Shown piece by piece: positions 26,855-35,768 of a stretch of 64,000 bases of DNA. The DNA is from Nostoc mirabile CHAB5784 (GTDB taxonomy: Bacteria; Cyanobacteriota; Cyanobacteriia; Cyanobacteriales; Nostocaceae): NCBI RefSeq assembly GCF_020829645.1, contig NZ_JAIVFS010000007.1, forward strand, positions 102,265-166,264, read 5' to 3'. A program made the translations under genes and the position numbers. Below the pieces are notes generated by a model. The model saw nothing but the letters and a program-made list of their open reading frames with translations. It was not told the DNA's origin and ran no database searches. The first letter of the stretch is position 1, and the number at the start of each line of letters is the position of its first letter.

Positions 26855-29473
26855 ATGTTAGAACTAATGGAAGTTTACTGCACTCGTCCCGGTTGCAAAA
26901 ACCCTGTAAATACTATTTCAACAGAAAATATAAATTCAAAGAATGCAAAAAAAGAAATATGTTGCTCTACTTGTAATATGCCATTGATTTTGCAGGAGCA
27001 TTTTGTAGCTCTAAGTTATTTAGGAAGCGGCGGATTTGGTAAAACTTATAAAGCAAAGGATCTGGACTTTTTCTACACAAACCGTGTAATTAAACAGTTG
27101 CACCCCATAAGTAATCCTGGACAAATACTAACTTCAGAAGACCTCACACAGAGAGAAGAAATGTTTAAAAAAGAAGCAATCACTTTGGAAAATCTGCGTC
27201 ACGCACGAATTCCCAGACTTTTTGGTTTTTTTACTAAGGATGTTGAGGCAACAACAGGCTATGTGCAGAGGTTTTTTTACTTGGTGCAGGATTATATCGA
27301 AGGAGAAAATTTAGATAATGAACTAAATGCTCGGCTAAGTCTTCCAGAGCCGAGAACCTTTTCAGAGAATGAAGTTATAAACATTCTAAAGGAAATTCTA
27401 AACATACTTAAGTATATCCATAATCCTGACGATACTAACGGAGTTATATATATCCATAGAGATATTAAGCCTGCTAATATCATGCGCTGTAGTAAAAATA
27501 ATAGGCTATATCTAATAGATTTTGGTGCAGTTAAACAGATATTGCAAGGATTAGAGCTTGAGACAACATCTATAGTGTTAGATCCGCGTTTTGCACCACC
27601 TGAGCAATTTCGTAATCAGCAATTATCTCCTGCATCAGATTTATACGCCACAGCCACAACTTGTCTATGTTTGCTAACAGGAAATAGAAATCCTAATCAA
27701 CTTCTTGAGGAGTCATGTTTGAAAGAGATTGTGACAGTGAGTGATCAGCATTTTGCAAAAGCTTTAGACCTGATGCTCAAACACAGATCAAAAGATCGTC
27801 CTCAGTCTGCTCAAGAGGTTCTTAAGATTCTGTCTGGTGAACCTGATCCAGATTCGGGTTCTACTCAAATACCTGATTCCGGCTCGCCTCCTCAACCAAG
27901 AATGTTGAGAAGATTTATTGATTGGGTGAGGCAACTTCCTAGACGCTGGCGTTCGATAATAAGTTTAGGCTTTTCATTTTCATTAGGAATAGCGATCGCA
28001 GTTGCTTTCTATTTTATATTTATTTATAAGCTACCAGTTACACCACCACCTTATGCAAACTATTTTAGCAGAGGGGAAGAATCTTTAATTCCTCCACTAA
28101 ACTCTACTAAACCAAGTTGCAAAGAAGCTGACAATTTTAAACAAGAAGGAATAAATGCTTTTAAAAAGGCTAGTTTATCTTCTAATAAAGACGATTTCAG
28201 AGATGCTGAGAAATTTTTCACACAATCCATAAATAAAACACAATCCATAAATCAATCTAACCCAAATTATTGTAGAGTTGACCCTGAAACATTTATTTAC
28301 CAATACAACTCTAAGGTTGCTCAAACTGCATCAGCGCGTAATGGCAGTCTGCCAACAATTGCAGTTGTTATTCCAAGTGAGTCCAACCTTGATATTGCAC
28401 TAGAAATACTGCGTGGTGTAGCCCAAGTTTTAAAAGAACAAAACACAAATACACCATTATTTCAAATACTACTTGTGAATAATAATAATAACAAAATACA
28501 AGACAGCGAAAAGGTGGTTAACTATATCTCTAATAATAATATTCCAGAAGAATTTGATGATTTTAAGAATAGTCAAATATTAGGCGTTCTTGGTCGCTAT
28601 ACAAGCAGGTATATTTGGCAATTCGGAAATATTTATGGTGAAAAAAAACTTGTTACGATAGCAACCACAAGTACCGCAAATAGGGTATTGATTCCCGGTT
28701 CAAATAAACCAAATTTGAATGATTACGTTTTTCGTACAGCCTCTAATGACTCAATTGCTGCACAAGATTTGGCTAATTATATGATGATACAGAATAAAGT
28801 ATTAATTGCCTATCGCAAAGGTGATCCTTATGATCCTTATAGTGACTCTTTGAAGAAAATGTTTAGAAGCTATCTGCTCAACATCAAAAAAATACGTAGT
28901 GGAAATATTCAAGAGTGTGATTTAGCAACAGATACCCCACAAACTTGCATCGATATGGCGCAGAACGAGCCAGTAAATGTGTTGATGTTAGTCCCTGATC
29001 CTAACAGGTTACAAGAAGCAATAGATATTGTTAACTTGGCAAATGGAAATTTTCAAATTCTAGCAGGAGATGTTCTATATGGAAACCAAACATCTGCTAA
29101 CAAAATGGTGGTTGCTGTACCTTTTCATGCGGATAATGCTAACGACAATTTCAAGAGTCAAACCAAAAAACTTTGGGGAATAAAAAAAGTTAGTTGGAGA
29201 ACAATGACTTCGTATGACGCAATGCAAGCATTTGTTAAAGCTTTAACTGACCTTCCTGGAAATGCTAATCCAACTCGTCAAAATATATACGATAATTTGA
29301 GTGATCCTAGCTTTTCTGCTCCAGGCGCTACTACAGAGGTAAGATTTGATCAGGATCACGATCGCAAAGCAGTCACAGGTGTTGGCGTTTTAGTACAACT
29401 TAATAAAAGTAATCCTAACAGGGATGAATATGGTTTTACTCTTCTGGAAACACCACAACGAAATAATTCCTAA
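26855..29473 (+). CDS. Membrane Ser/Thr kinase fused to a periplasmic-binding-protein-like domain
   Basis: An 872-residue protein in four parts. (1) Cys motif C9-x4-C14...C36-C37-x2-C40, the zinc-ribbon head of the cyanobacterial 4-Cys kinases. (2) Kinase domain about 52-330 with LGSGGFGKTYKA, the VIKQL lysine, HRDIKPANIM, DFG and a FAPPEQ activation-loop end; all catalytic residues are present. (3) One transmembrane helix about 375-400. (4) C-terminal type-1 periplasmic-binding fold (IAVVIPSESNLDIALEILRG, ILGVLGRYTSRY, SWRTMTSYDAMQAFVKAL), as in amino-acid ABC-transporter receptors. The topology suggests outside ligand sensing with inside phosphorylation. The next gene (57-base gap) is a STAND ATPase. 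AT-rich coding sequence. Confidence 0.85.
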   Translation: MLELMEVYCTRPGCKNPVNTISTENINSKNAKKEICCSTCNMPLILQEHFVALSYLGSGGFGKTYKAKDLDFFYTNRVIKQLHPISNPGQILTSEDLTQREEMFKKEAITLENLRHARIPRLFGFFTKDVEATTGYVQRFFYLVQDYIEGENLDNELNARLSLPEPRTFSENEVINILKEILNILKYIHNPDDTNGVIYIHRDIKPANIMRCSKNNRLYLIDFGAVKQILQGLELETTSIVLDPRFAPPEQFRNQQLSPASDLYATATTCLCLLTGNRNPNQLLEESCLKEIVTVSDQHFAKALDLMLKHRSKDRPQSAQEVLKILSGEPDPDSGSTQIPDSGSPPQPRMLRRFIDWVRQLPRRWRSIISLGFSFSLGIAIAVAFYFIFIYKLPVTPPPYANYFSRGEESLIPPLNSTKPSCKEADNFKQEGINAFKKASLSSNKDDFRDAEKFFTQSINKTQSINQSNPNYCRVDPETFIYQYNSKVAQTASARNGSLPTIAVVIPSESNLDIALEILRGVAQVLKEQNTNTPLFQILLVNNNNNKIQDSEKVVNYISNNNIPEEFDDFKNSQILGVLGRYTSRYIWQFGNIYGEKKLVTIATTSTANRVLIPGSNKPNLNDYVFRTASNDSIAAQDLANYMMIQNKVLIAYRKGDPYDPYSDSLKKMFRSYLLNIKKIRSGNIQECDLATDTPQTCIDMAQNEPVNVLMLVPDPNRLQEAIDIVNLANGNFQILAGDVLYGNQTSANKMVVAVPFHADNANDNFKSQTKKLWGIKKVSWRTMTSYDAMQAFVKALTDLPGNANPTRQNIYDNLSDPSFSAPGATTEVRFDQDHDRKAVTGVGVLVQLNKSNPNRDEYGFTLLETPQRNNS

Positions 29474-29530
29474 AAAGACGTACAAACTGGTTGCGTAACA
29501 ATGTAACTTTTTCGCAAAAACTTAAAATTT

Positions 29531-31111
29531 ATGCCTAAACGCTTTACTCTCAAAGCCTCTCAACAGGGAAAAAAACTCATCAAGGAAGCCTGGAAGAGGC
29601 TAAGTATGATACATGGAAGGAGTCCTTCAGATATGAATGAAATAGTTCTTAGAGAAACAAGTAGGATTTTACAACCAGATAAAAACTGGGATAATGTTTC
29701 AGAAGACCATTATGCTGTAGCATCAGCTACTTTGAAACGCTTTCGGGAAGCAAAGGTGCGTATTACTGCTTCTACTTTTAATACTTTTTGTCAAGTGTTG
29801 GACTTGAACTGGGAAGATGTAGCAGAAAATGAAGCAGATGCTAATAGAGATTTGAGCGAAGCCCCTCCTCCTATTAATTTTTATGGTCGTACCCAAGAGT
29901 TAGCTGAACTTCAGCAATGGCTTCTCCAAAAAGATTGTCGGTTAGTCCTTGTTCACGGGATGGGGGGAATTGGAAAAAGCGCCTTAGTTCGCCATTTAGT
30001 AGATAAAATTGCTGACAAATATAATCGTATAATTTGGCTTTCTCTAGAATCAGCACCACCATTTAAAAAGATATTGAACAGACTGGTGCAATTTTTATCT
30101 AAAGGTGAACAAGAAGAAGGCGATATTTCCCAAATTATGCAGTATTTACATAATCAAAAATCTTTAATAGTGCTGGATGCTTGGGAGGAAATTATGGACA
30201 ATCATAGCGATGATTATACAAAGTATAATGTATTTTTAGACAGAGTTGCTAAAGAATCCCACAAAAGCTCTTTATTATTACTTAGTAGAAGAAAACCTGA
30301 CAATATTGCAATATTAGAAGGAAAATTTGTTTGCTCTAAAAAACCGTTAGCTCTCACCAAAAAAGATGTAAAAGAATTTTTAAGTGCAGAAGGTCTGTTT
30401 GGCACAGATATTGAATTAGAGAAATTTAGTGAGCGTTATAACAATCCGTGGATACTTAAGAGAATTATACAAAGTATTAGTAATGTCTTTAATGGTGATA
30501 TATCACCTTTTATAAATAATGGTGAAGTTACAACTGTTATTGATGAATTAACCACTGGTTTTTTAAATCAGCAATTTAAAAGACTTTCACAAGCAGAAAT
30601 AAATCTGATCTATTGGGTAGGTATCAGACGCAATACAGCCTTGTGGAATCAGTTAGTACAAGATAGTAAGCAATTTATAACTTATCAGCAGTTATTTGAG
30701 ACTGTAAATAATTTAATTGAAAGGCATTGTTTAATATCTAAAAATACAGAAGAAATTTCATTAATTTATATATTAGAGCCAGTTATTTTAAAATATAGTA
30801 ATGAGCGATTTATTGCAGAAAATTACGCACAAATTAACCAAATATTTATAAATGGGATCATTAATGGTTGTGAACTGTTTATTACTCATGGTTTCATTAC
30901 AGGATACCCAAAAGATGAAGAACTTAATCAGGAACAAATGAGGCGGATTGTTAAACCTATTGAAAAAATGCTATCGGCTAACTTTCGTAGTCAGCAGCAA
31001 CTTGAAAATCAACTTAAAAAAGTTTTGTCACTATTGGAAGAGAAAGGATTATCTCAAGGATATGCCTCCCAAAATATTTCACATTTGATCTCGGCTGGCA
31101 AACAAATCTAG
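29531..31111 (+). CDS. STAND/NB-ARC ATPase lacking C-terminal sensor repeats
   Basis: A 526-residue protein. Residues 1-110 form a helical N-terminal domain often found before NB-ARC in cyanobacteria. The P-loop is GMGGIGKS (143-150), and the Walker B-like strand is SLIVLDAWEE. Winged-helix-like segments follow (LSQAEINLIYWVGIRR). The end, LLEEKGLSQGYASQNISHLI, is where related Nostoc proteins, as I recall them, continue into pentapeptide or WD40 repeats; here a stop follows eight residues later. It may be a genuine short form or a truncation. Role: STAND proteins are signal-triggered switches in immunity and signalling; coupling with the upstream kinase is plausible from the 57-base spacing only. 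Confidence 0.78.
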   Translation: MPKRFTLKASQQGKKLIKEAWKRLSMIHGRSPSDMNEIVLRETSRILQPDKNWDNVSEDHYAVASATLKRFREAKVRITASTFNTFCQVLDLNWEDVAENEADANRDLSEAPPPINFYGRTQELAELQQWLLQKDCRLVLVHGMGGIGKSALVRHLVDKIADKYNRIIWLSLESAPPFKKILNRLVQFLSKGEQEEGDISQIMQYLHNQKSLIVLDAWEEIMDNHSDDYTKYNVFLDRVAKESHKSSLLLLSRRKPDNIAILEGKFVCSKKPLALTKKDVKEFLSAEGLFGTDIELEKFSERYNNPWILKRIIQSISNVFNGDISPFINNGEVTTVIDELTTGFLNQQFKRLSQAEINLIYWVGIRRNTALWNQLVQDSKQFITYQQLFETVNNLIERHCLISKNTEEISLIYILEPVILKYSNERFIAENYAQINQIFINGIINGCELFITHGFITGYPKDEELNQEQMRRIVKPIEKMLSANFRSQQQLENQLKKVLSLLEEKGLSQGYASQNISHLISAGKQI

Positions 31112-31166
31112 CTAAGTATCCACCCGTGTCAATACTGTTCGGTTAAGCCTAAAAAATAACTCCAAT

Positions 31167-31241
31167 GTAGGTTGGGTTGAGGAACGAAACCCAACATTTT
31201 CAGAGGTTTGTTGGGTAACACTTAAGTTCAACCCAACCTAC
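31167..31241. repeat. 75-bp inverted-repeat element (copy 2)
   Basis: Ends are complementary (GTAGGTTGGGTTGA and TCAACCCAACCTAC), and the interior includes GGAACGAAACCCAAC and GGGTAACACTTAAGT. It matches 18229-18296 in opposite orientation. It sits 55 bases after the STAND gene stop. Confidence 0.75.
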
Positions 31242-31461
31242 AAATTTTCAAAACCTACGCAGTATTGCCACCCGTGTATACTTCGTCCCAGAATCTATTG
31301 GTTGGCAGTCGCTCCCACCGCAAGCATTGAGCTTTGGAGCTATTCAGTTTCGGGTAATTGCTCAAACTTTGCTTCCTTCAAACAACTACAACATATTCTG
31401 GTGAATGCGATCCATGCCTTATACCAATTCACGAAAATCCTGATACATATAGATTTCTCGT

Positions 31462-31690
31462 AGGGGCATGGCAATGCCCATTGGTGTCAACTTAAGCTCA
31501 AACCTATGTCCCACAACCGTTCTACCCCACCCCTCAATCCCCTCCCCAAAGCATCGGGGAGGGGAGGTTTTGCGTCAGCAAAGCCGGGGTGGGGTAATGC
31601 GGATCGTGATGGTAAGTGAATGAACTCAATATCACGTCTTGACAAGGGTTTCACGTTAAGTTGACACCTATGGGCAATGCCATGCCCTTA
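31462..31690. repeat. Nested fold-back element
   Basis: Outer arms of about 34 bases (31462-31495 and 31656-31690, GGGGCATGGCAATGCCCAT... with few mismatches) enclose inner 11-base perfect arms TACCCCACCCC/GGGGTGGGGTA (31523-31533, 31586-31596). Those in turn hold a CCTCCCC/GGGGAGG hairpin. No open frame is inside. It looks like one palindromic repeat inserted in another. Confidence 0.7.
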
Positions 31691-31838
31691 CCAGCTGTAC
31701 GTTCGCTCATTTTTGATATACAAGATTTAAATTTTGCCTTACAGTGCGTGTAATTCAGGCGATTCAATGGATTCAGGCATTTTTGTCTTGCATAGAGCTT
31801 TTGCCATTTTATGATTTATCCTATCCCTGTGCCTTTAA

Positions 31839-31865
31839 AACAGTGAACAGTGAACAGTGAACAGT
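31839..31865. repeat. AACAGTG heptamer tract
   Basis: Three full AACAGTG copies plus a partial one. The rest of 31691-32078 is non-coding repeat debris between the STAND gene and the histidine-kinase relic. Confidence 0.7.
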
Positions 31866-32078
31866 CAGTCAGGCGTATGGTTGGGGATAAAAAGCGCAAC
31901 CAACGCCTGACACCTTCTTTGTGGGGGACTTAAACCCAAGGAATGAAACTAACAACTGATAATTGATAACTGTTAAAAGTAGTCGTTTTCCTTTTGCATT
32001 AAGCCTTTAATTCCGCTTCGACTTTCAAAATAAGCGAACGCACAGTACCAGCGTATTTGTATCATTAATTAAAGTGAA

Positions 32079-32469
32079 ATGGTATTAGACGAAGTAAACG
32101 CCAATCGCACCCATCAGGAGATCGAAGCAAATCCTAGCCAGATTAGCATCCGCACCTCAATGAGCAATTCGCAGTCCGTGGAAATTGCGTTGGCGTACCC
32201 CTACGGGGATCTTGCTATGCGTAGCGTCTCCAAGAGTTGGCATCGCTGATAATGGAGGGAGAGTGCCAAAACAGGTTAAAAACCCCATCTTCAATCGTTT
32301 CTTCACTACCAAAGCTGTAGGCAAAGGAACAGGTTTGGGCATGGCAATCAGCTACCAAATTAGCACCGAAAAACATGGTGGGAAATTGGAATGCTTTTCT
32401 ACACTTGGTAAAGGAAGTGAGTTTATCATTCAATTGCCTACCCAGCAGCAAGTTTGTCCAGTAGTCTAA
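32079..32469 (+). pseudogene. Histidine-kinase C-terminal relic interrupted by a 52-bp repeat
   Basis: The first part (32079-32189) reads VLDEVNANRTHQEIEANPSQ...QSVEIA, the middle of an HATPase domain. A 52-base GC-rich palindromic repeat (32190-32241) follows and shifts the frame. The reading then resumes at 32242 as IADNGGRVPKQVKNPIFNRF-FTTKAVGKGTGLGMAISYQI to the stop at 32469, giving the N, F and G boxes. Everything upstream of the ATPase domain is missing. The order of motifs across the insertion leaves little doubt about the gene of origin. Confidence 0.85.
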
Positions 32470-32608
32470 GTCAAATACCCCATACTTGCACTGTCTTTTT
32501 AGGTTTTCGGTAAATTTATATTTTGGAAGTCCCTCATTTTGCATTAATCTCTAGAATTAAAATGCCTTAGCACATTTGCTTTAGTCATGGAGGGAGGAAA
32601 CTTAAACA

Positions 32609-33337
32609 GTGGATATTTTAGATTTATTTTATAAGGGCGGGCCAGCGATGTGGCCTTTGCTAGTTCTCTCGATTCTGTCTTTGAGTGTGATTTTTGAGCG
32701 TTTGTGGTTTTGGTTGCGAATTTTGACTCAGGAAAAGCAAATAGTTGATCGCATCCTGGATGCTGCCCAGGATAATTGGCAAGTAGCTGCTGACATTGCA
32801 AGACAAGCAAGCCATCAGCCTGTCGGGCGTTTTCTCTATGCTCCTCTACGTTTTCCAAAAACTGATGCGGAAACCTTTCGACTAGCACTTGAGTCCACAG
32901 CCGAAGATGAATTGGCTGGAATGCGGCGGGGCGAAAAACTTTTAGAAGCCGTAATTGCCCTCGCGCCCCTGCTGGGATTGTTAGGTACAGTTTTAGGTTT
33001 AATCCAGTCCCTGCGCTCAATTCGGATTGGCGATTTAGGAACTGAATCTACCGCCGGGGTGACTACTGGTATTGGTGAATCCTTAATTAGTACGGCAGCA
33101 GGGCTAATAGTTGCCATTATTAGTTTGGTATTTTACCGCCTATTTCAAAGTTTTGTAGTCAATCAAGTCAAAGTTTTTCGGAAGGCAGGGAATGAGATGG
33201 AATTGCTTTACCGCCAGTCCCCCCCTGATTTTAGTAATAGTACATCAGCAATTGTGCGAGAAAATTTCACTCCACCCCGCAAGCCAGGAAAGACTAGGTT
33301 GCCTGAACCTCCTGAACCCCCGCATTCACCTAATTAG
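32609..33337 (+). CDS. exbB: ExbB/TolQ/MotA-family proton channel
   Basis: A 242-residue membrane protein starting at GTG (32609) after a GGAGGGAGG stretch. Three transmembrane segments are visible: residues about 10-30 ([20 protein letters not shown]), 110-130 ([20 protein letters not shown]) and 155-180. The MotA_ExbB core [17 protein letters not shown] is intact. With ExbD (next gene, 41 bases on) it forms the proton-driven motor that energises TonB-dependent outer-membrane uptake. The C-terminal 30 residues are Pro-rich. Confidence 0.9.
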   Translation: MDILDLFYKGGPAMWPLLVLSILSLSVIFERLWFWLRILTQEKQIVDRILDAAQDNWQVAADIARQASHQPVGRFLYAPLRFPKTDAETFRLALESTAEDELAGMRRGEKLLEAVIALAPLLGLLGTVLGLIQSLRSIRIGDLGTESTAGVTTGIGESLISTAAGLIVAIISLVFYRLFQSFVVNQVKVFRKAGNEMELLYRQSPPDFSNSTSAIVRENFTPPRKPGKTRLPEPPEPPHSPN

Positions 33338-33378
33338 TCAATAATTCAACCCCCGAACTAGGCATTTAAATTGAGAAA

Positions 33379-34077
33379 ATGAAAGTTAATCTACATACCC
33401 CAATTGAAGAAGTCCAAATTCAAATCATCCCTTTAATAGATGTTGTTTTTTGTATTCTGACGTTTTTTTTATTAGCGGCATTACAATTTACGCGCCAACA
33501 GGCAATAAATGTTGATTTGCCCAAAGCCAGCGCCAGTTCAGTATCTGGAATAACATCACAGAGTGGAAGTCTGATTGTAACTATCGATGCCGTTGGCAAT
33601 ACTTACATAGAAAAACAGCCTGTACAACGCGATGATTTGGGAGCGAGGTTAAAACAGTATCTCCAAGCAAACCCTAGTGCCGTTGTGGTGCTAAATGCTT
33701 CGCGGACAGCAACTTATAATGATGTAATTGAGACATTGGATTTGCTACGGCAAGTAGGAGGCGATCGCGTTTCTTTGGGAATTATTCCTGGCCCATCTCA
33801 ACCACCTACAAACTCACTTAACCAGCCTAATATCCCCTCTTTCCCAATCAATCCTGGTGCAGCACCAATACCCACAACCGCACCAGTCCCAGGCATCAAT
33901 CCCGAAGGGAATCTTACCCCTAAATTTCCCTCAGCACCTAATTCTGTACCCCTTCCTGGCATAACTCAGCCTCCAACTGGACAAGGCATCAGCCCTATCA
34001 ATCCTGGTATTTCCAACCCACCAGCATCTCAAGCGCCTGTAGCACCTAAACAAACCCAACCTAATCCCAAAAGATGA
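33379..34077 (+). CDS. exbD: ExbD/TolR-family protein with proline-rich tail
   Basis: A 232-residue protein. Residues 15-40 form the single N-terminal transmembrane helix, which contains the key aspartate (IIPLIDVVFCILTFFLLAAL); the periplasmic ExbD domain runs to about residue 135. The last ~95 residues are a low-complexity Pro/Asn/Gly tail (PPTNSLNQPNIPSFPINPGA) that usual ExbD proteins of ~140 residues lack. It follows exbB in an operon; no tonB is adjacent. Confidence 0.9.
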   Translation: MKVNLHTPIEEVQIQIIPLIDVVFCILTFFLLAALQFTRQQAINVDLPKASASSVSGITSQSGSLIVTIDAVGNTYIEKQPVQRDDLGARLKQYLQANPSAVVVLNASRTATYNDVIETLDLLRQVGGDRVSLGIIPGPSQPPTNSLNQPNIPSFPINPGAAPIPTTAPVPGINPEGNLTPKFPSAPNSVPLPGITQPPTGQGISPINPGISNPPASQAPVAPKQTQPNPKR

Positions 34078-34144
34078 GATAGGGGTATGGGGAAGAGGCA
34101 GAGAGGCAGTTCTTGCTGGGAGCAGAGGGGAAAGAGGTAATTTT

Positions 34145-34215
34145 TTATTCTCCCCCTGCTTCCCCTGCCTCCCCTGCCTCCCCTACTCCCCACTCCCCAC
34201 TCCCCACTCCCCAAT
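34145..34215. repeat. CCCCTGCCT / CCCCACT short-repeat tract
   Basis: Tandem TCCCCTGCC units are followed by four CTCCCCA heptamers in the spacer between exbD and the next gene. It is the complement of the GGGGAGT tract family seen elsewhere in the window. Confidence 0.75.
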
Positions 34216-34357
34216 CCTAAAGATATCTGAAATAAAATTTCGTTAGAGAAAAATTTCCTGCTAATTTATAGATAATTGGTTGAGCTTTAAAGATTTTTTC
34301 ACCGAGAAACTGAAGTAATTTATCACCAATTGCCATTCACGTTTCAGGGGTTGTGGC

Positions 34358-34720
34358 ATGAATATCGTTACGCTTTTAATTGTTTGGTTAGTAACAGCTA
34401 TTAGCCTGTTGATAATTAGTAAATTACCTTTAGGAGTTGAAATTGATACTCCTGGTAAAGCCTTCCTTTGTGCCGCAGTGCTTGGTATCGTGACGGCAAT
34501 AGTCAGACCGATTTTAAGCCTCGTTTTTGCAGTACCAAATTTACTCACATTGGACTTGCTATCCAGCATTTTCACATTTATGATTGCCGTGGTTTGTTTT
34601 AGTATTGCTGCTTGGTTAGTAGAAGGCTTTCGCTTGCGTTACGGTATTTGGAGTGCCGTTATTGGGGCATTTGCGCTGACTATAATTAACAGCTTAATCT
34701 ACAAATTATTGGGTGTCTAA
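34358..34720 (+). CDS. Phage-holin-family-4-like membrane protein
   Basis: A 120-residue protein with four hydrophobic helices (MNIVTLLIVWLVTAISLLII; GKAFLCAAVLGIVTAIV; LLSSIFTFMIAVVCFSIAAW; VIGAFALTIINSLIYKLL). The pattern PLGVEIDTPGKA...RPIL matches the widespread bacterial family named Phage_holin_4_2, which despite its name is normally chromosomal and of unknown role. No phage genes are nearby. Confidence 0.8.
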   Translation: MNIVTLLIVWLVTAISLLIISKLPLGVEIDTPGKAFLCAAVLGIVTAIVRPILSLVFAVPNLLTLDLLSSIFTFMIAVVCFSIAAWLVEGFRLRYGIWSAVIGAFALTIINSLIYKLLGV

Positions 34721-34735
34721 AATCAAAAGTTAGGA

Positions 34736-34799
34736 GTACAGACGCGATTAATCGCGTCTGTACAGGAGTTAGTACAGACGCGATTAATCGCGTCTGTAC
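34736..34799. repeat. Two copies of a 28-bp perfect palindrome
   Basis: Copies at 34736-34763 and 34772-34799 have half-site GTACAGACGCGATT and its complement, separated by AGGAGTTA. They lie in the convergent spacer between the holin-like gene and psb29, where a stem this strong could terminate both transcripts. Confidence 0.85.
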
Positions 34800-34856
34800 A
34801 GGAGTTATTAACAACTCTTAACTTATAACTCATCACTCCTCACTTCCATCTCCTAA

Positions 34857-35564
34857 CTATTCGTTGGAACTTGGGGGAGCAACGGGGGTAGTTGATTGTT
34901 GTTTACGTTGTTCGCGTTTTTTGCGATCGGCTGAGAGCATATCTGCCATCACTATTAGCGCTTGCGCCATCTTCTCTAGGTTAGAACGATATAGCTCCAA
35001 ATCCTTGTTGAGTTTGTCATCAGAAAGGTGCAAGCCAGCAGCGATCGCTTTCAGCGCCTCCGTGAGTTGCTTTTCATCTTTGACTAATTCAGGATCTGAC
35101 TGTTCTAATAACGAAAATACACCAATTGCGAACAAACGGTTGTATTTAAAGTTAGGATTGTTGGCGATCGCTTGCAGTTGTGCTTGCAAGTCACCATCTC
35201 GATCTAAAAAAGTAGTTTGGCCTAGCCACCCAATTAAATCTTTAACTGGCAAACCTTTAGCTACAGCTTGCAATCTTTCGGCATCCTGTCGATAGTGTTG
35301 CGGATCTTGTTCCATAGCCCGACATAGGGCGTTAAAAATTGATTCTTGATCCCGTTCTGGTTCATAGCCTTGCATGAAGCGGTCAAAAGTAGTGACGACG
35401 CCCAAGGCATAAATTGAATTGTAGCTAAAATCGATATTTACTGACAGCAGATGCATTTCCACCATCAATTCTTCTACTACCCGACGATAAATAGTGTTGA
35501 TCGGACGGGTATGAAGATTGTAAAAAGTTCGTTTTGTATCAGAGACAGTACGGACGTTGTTCAC
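34857..35564 (-). CDS. thf1: Photosystem II biogenesis protein Psp29/Thf1
   Basis: A 235-residue protein starting at GTG (35564) with the invariant N-terminus NNVRTVSDTKRTFYNLHTRP-INTIYRRVVEELMVEMHLLSV. The family (Psb29/Thf1) supports PSII biogenesis and FtsH-dependent repair in cyanobacteria and plastids. The C-terminal ~40 residues form a charged coiled coil (LEKMAQALIVMADMLSADRKKREQRKQ). Length matches the family. It is transcribed divergently from the CpcT-like gene. Confidence 0.93.
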   Translation of the reverse strand: MNNVRTVSDTKRTFYNLHTRPINTIYRRVVEELMVEMHLLSVNIDFSYNSIYALGVVTTFDRFMQGYEPERDQESIFNALCRAMEQDPQHYRQDAERLQAVAKGLPVKDLIGWLGQTTFLDRDGDLQAQLQAIANNPNFKYNRLFAIGVFSLLEQSDPELVKDEKQLTEALKAIAAGLHLSDDKLNKDLELYRSNLEKMAQALIVMADMLSADRKKREQRKQQSTTPVAPPSSNE

Positions 35565-35768
35565 AAAGAAAATGTTAAGGGCGACGTATCTTTATTTTCT
35601 CGCTTAAAGGCTACTTTGCCAAGTTGAGCTTTTGACTGGTGACGGTTTGATTTACAATGTAGACAAATCAGAAGTATTTTATAAGCTAGTAGCCACAGGG
35701 GATTAAGACCCTTTCCTTTAAAAAACTAGCCAAAAATATTTATTTTTAATGATTTGTTTATCGCATTT

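Noticed and set aside
34358..34720. Prophage holin
   Set aside because: The family name is misleading; there are no phage genes nearby and such proteins are common chromosomal membrane proteins.
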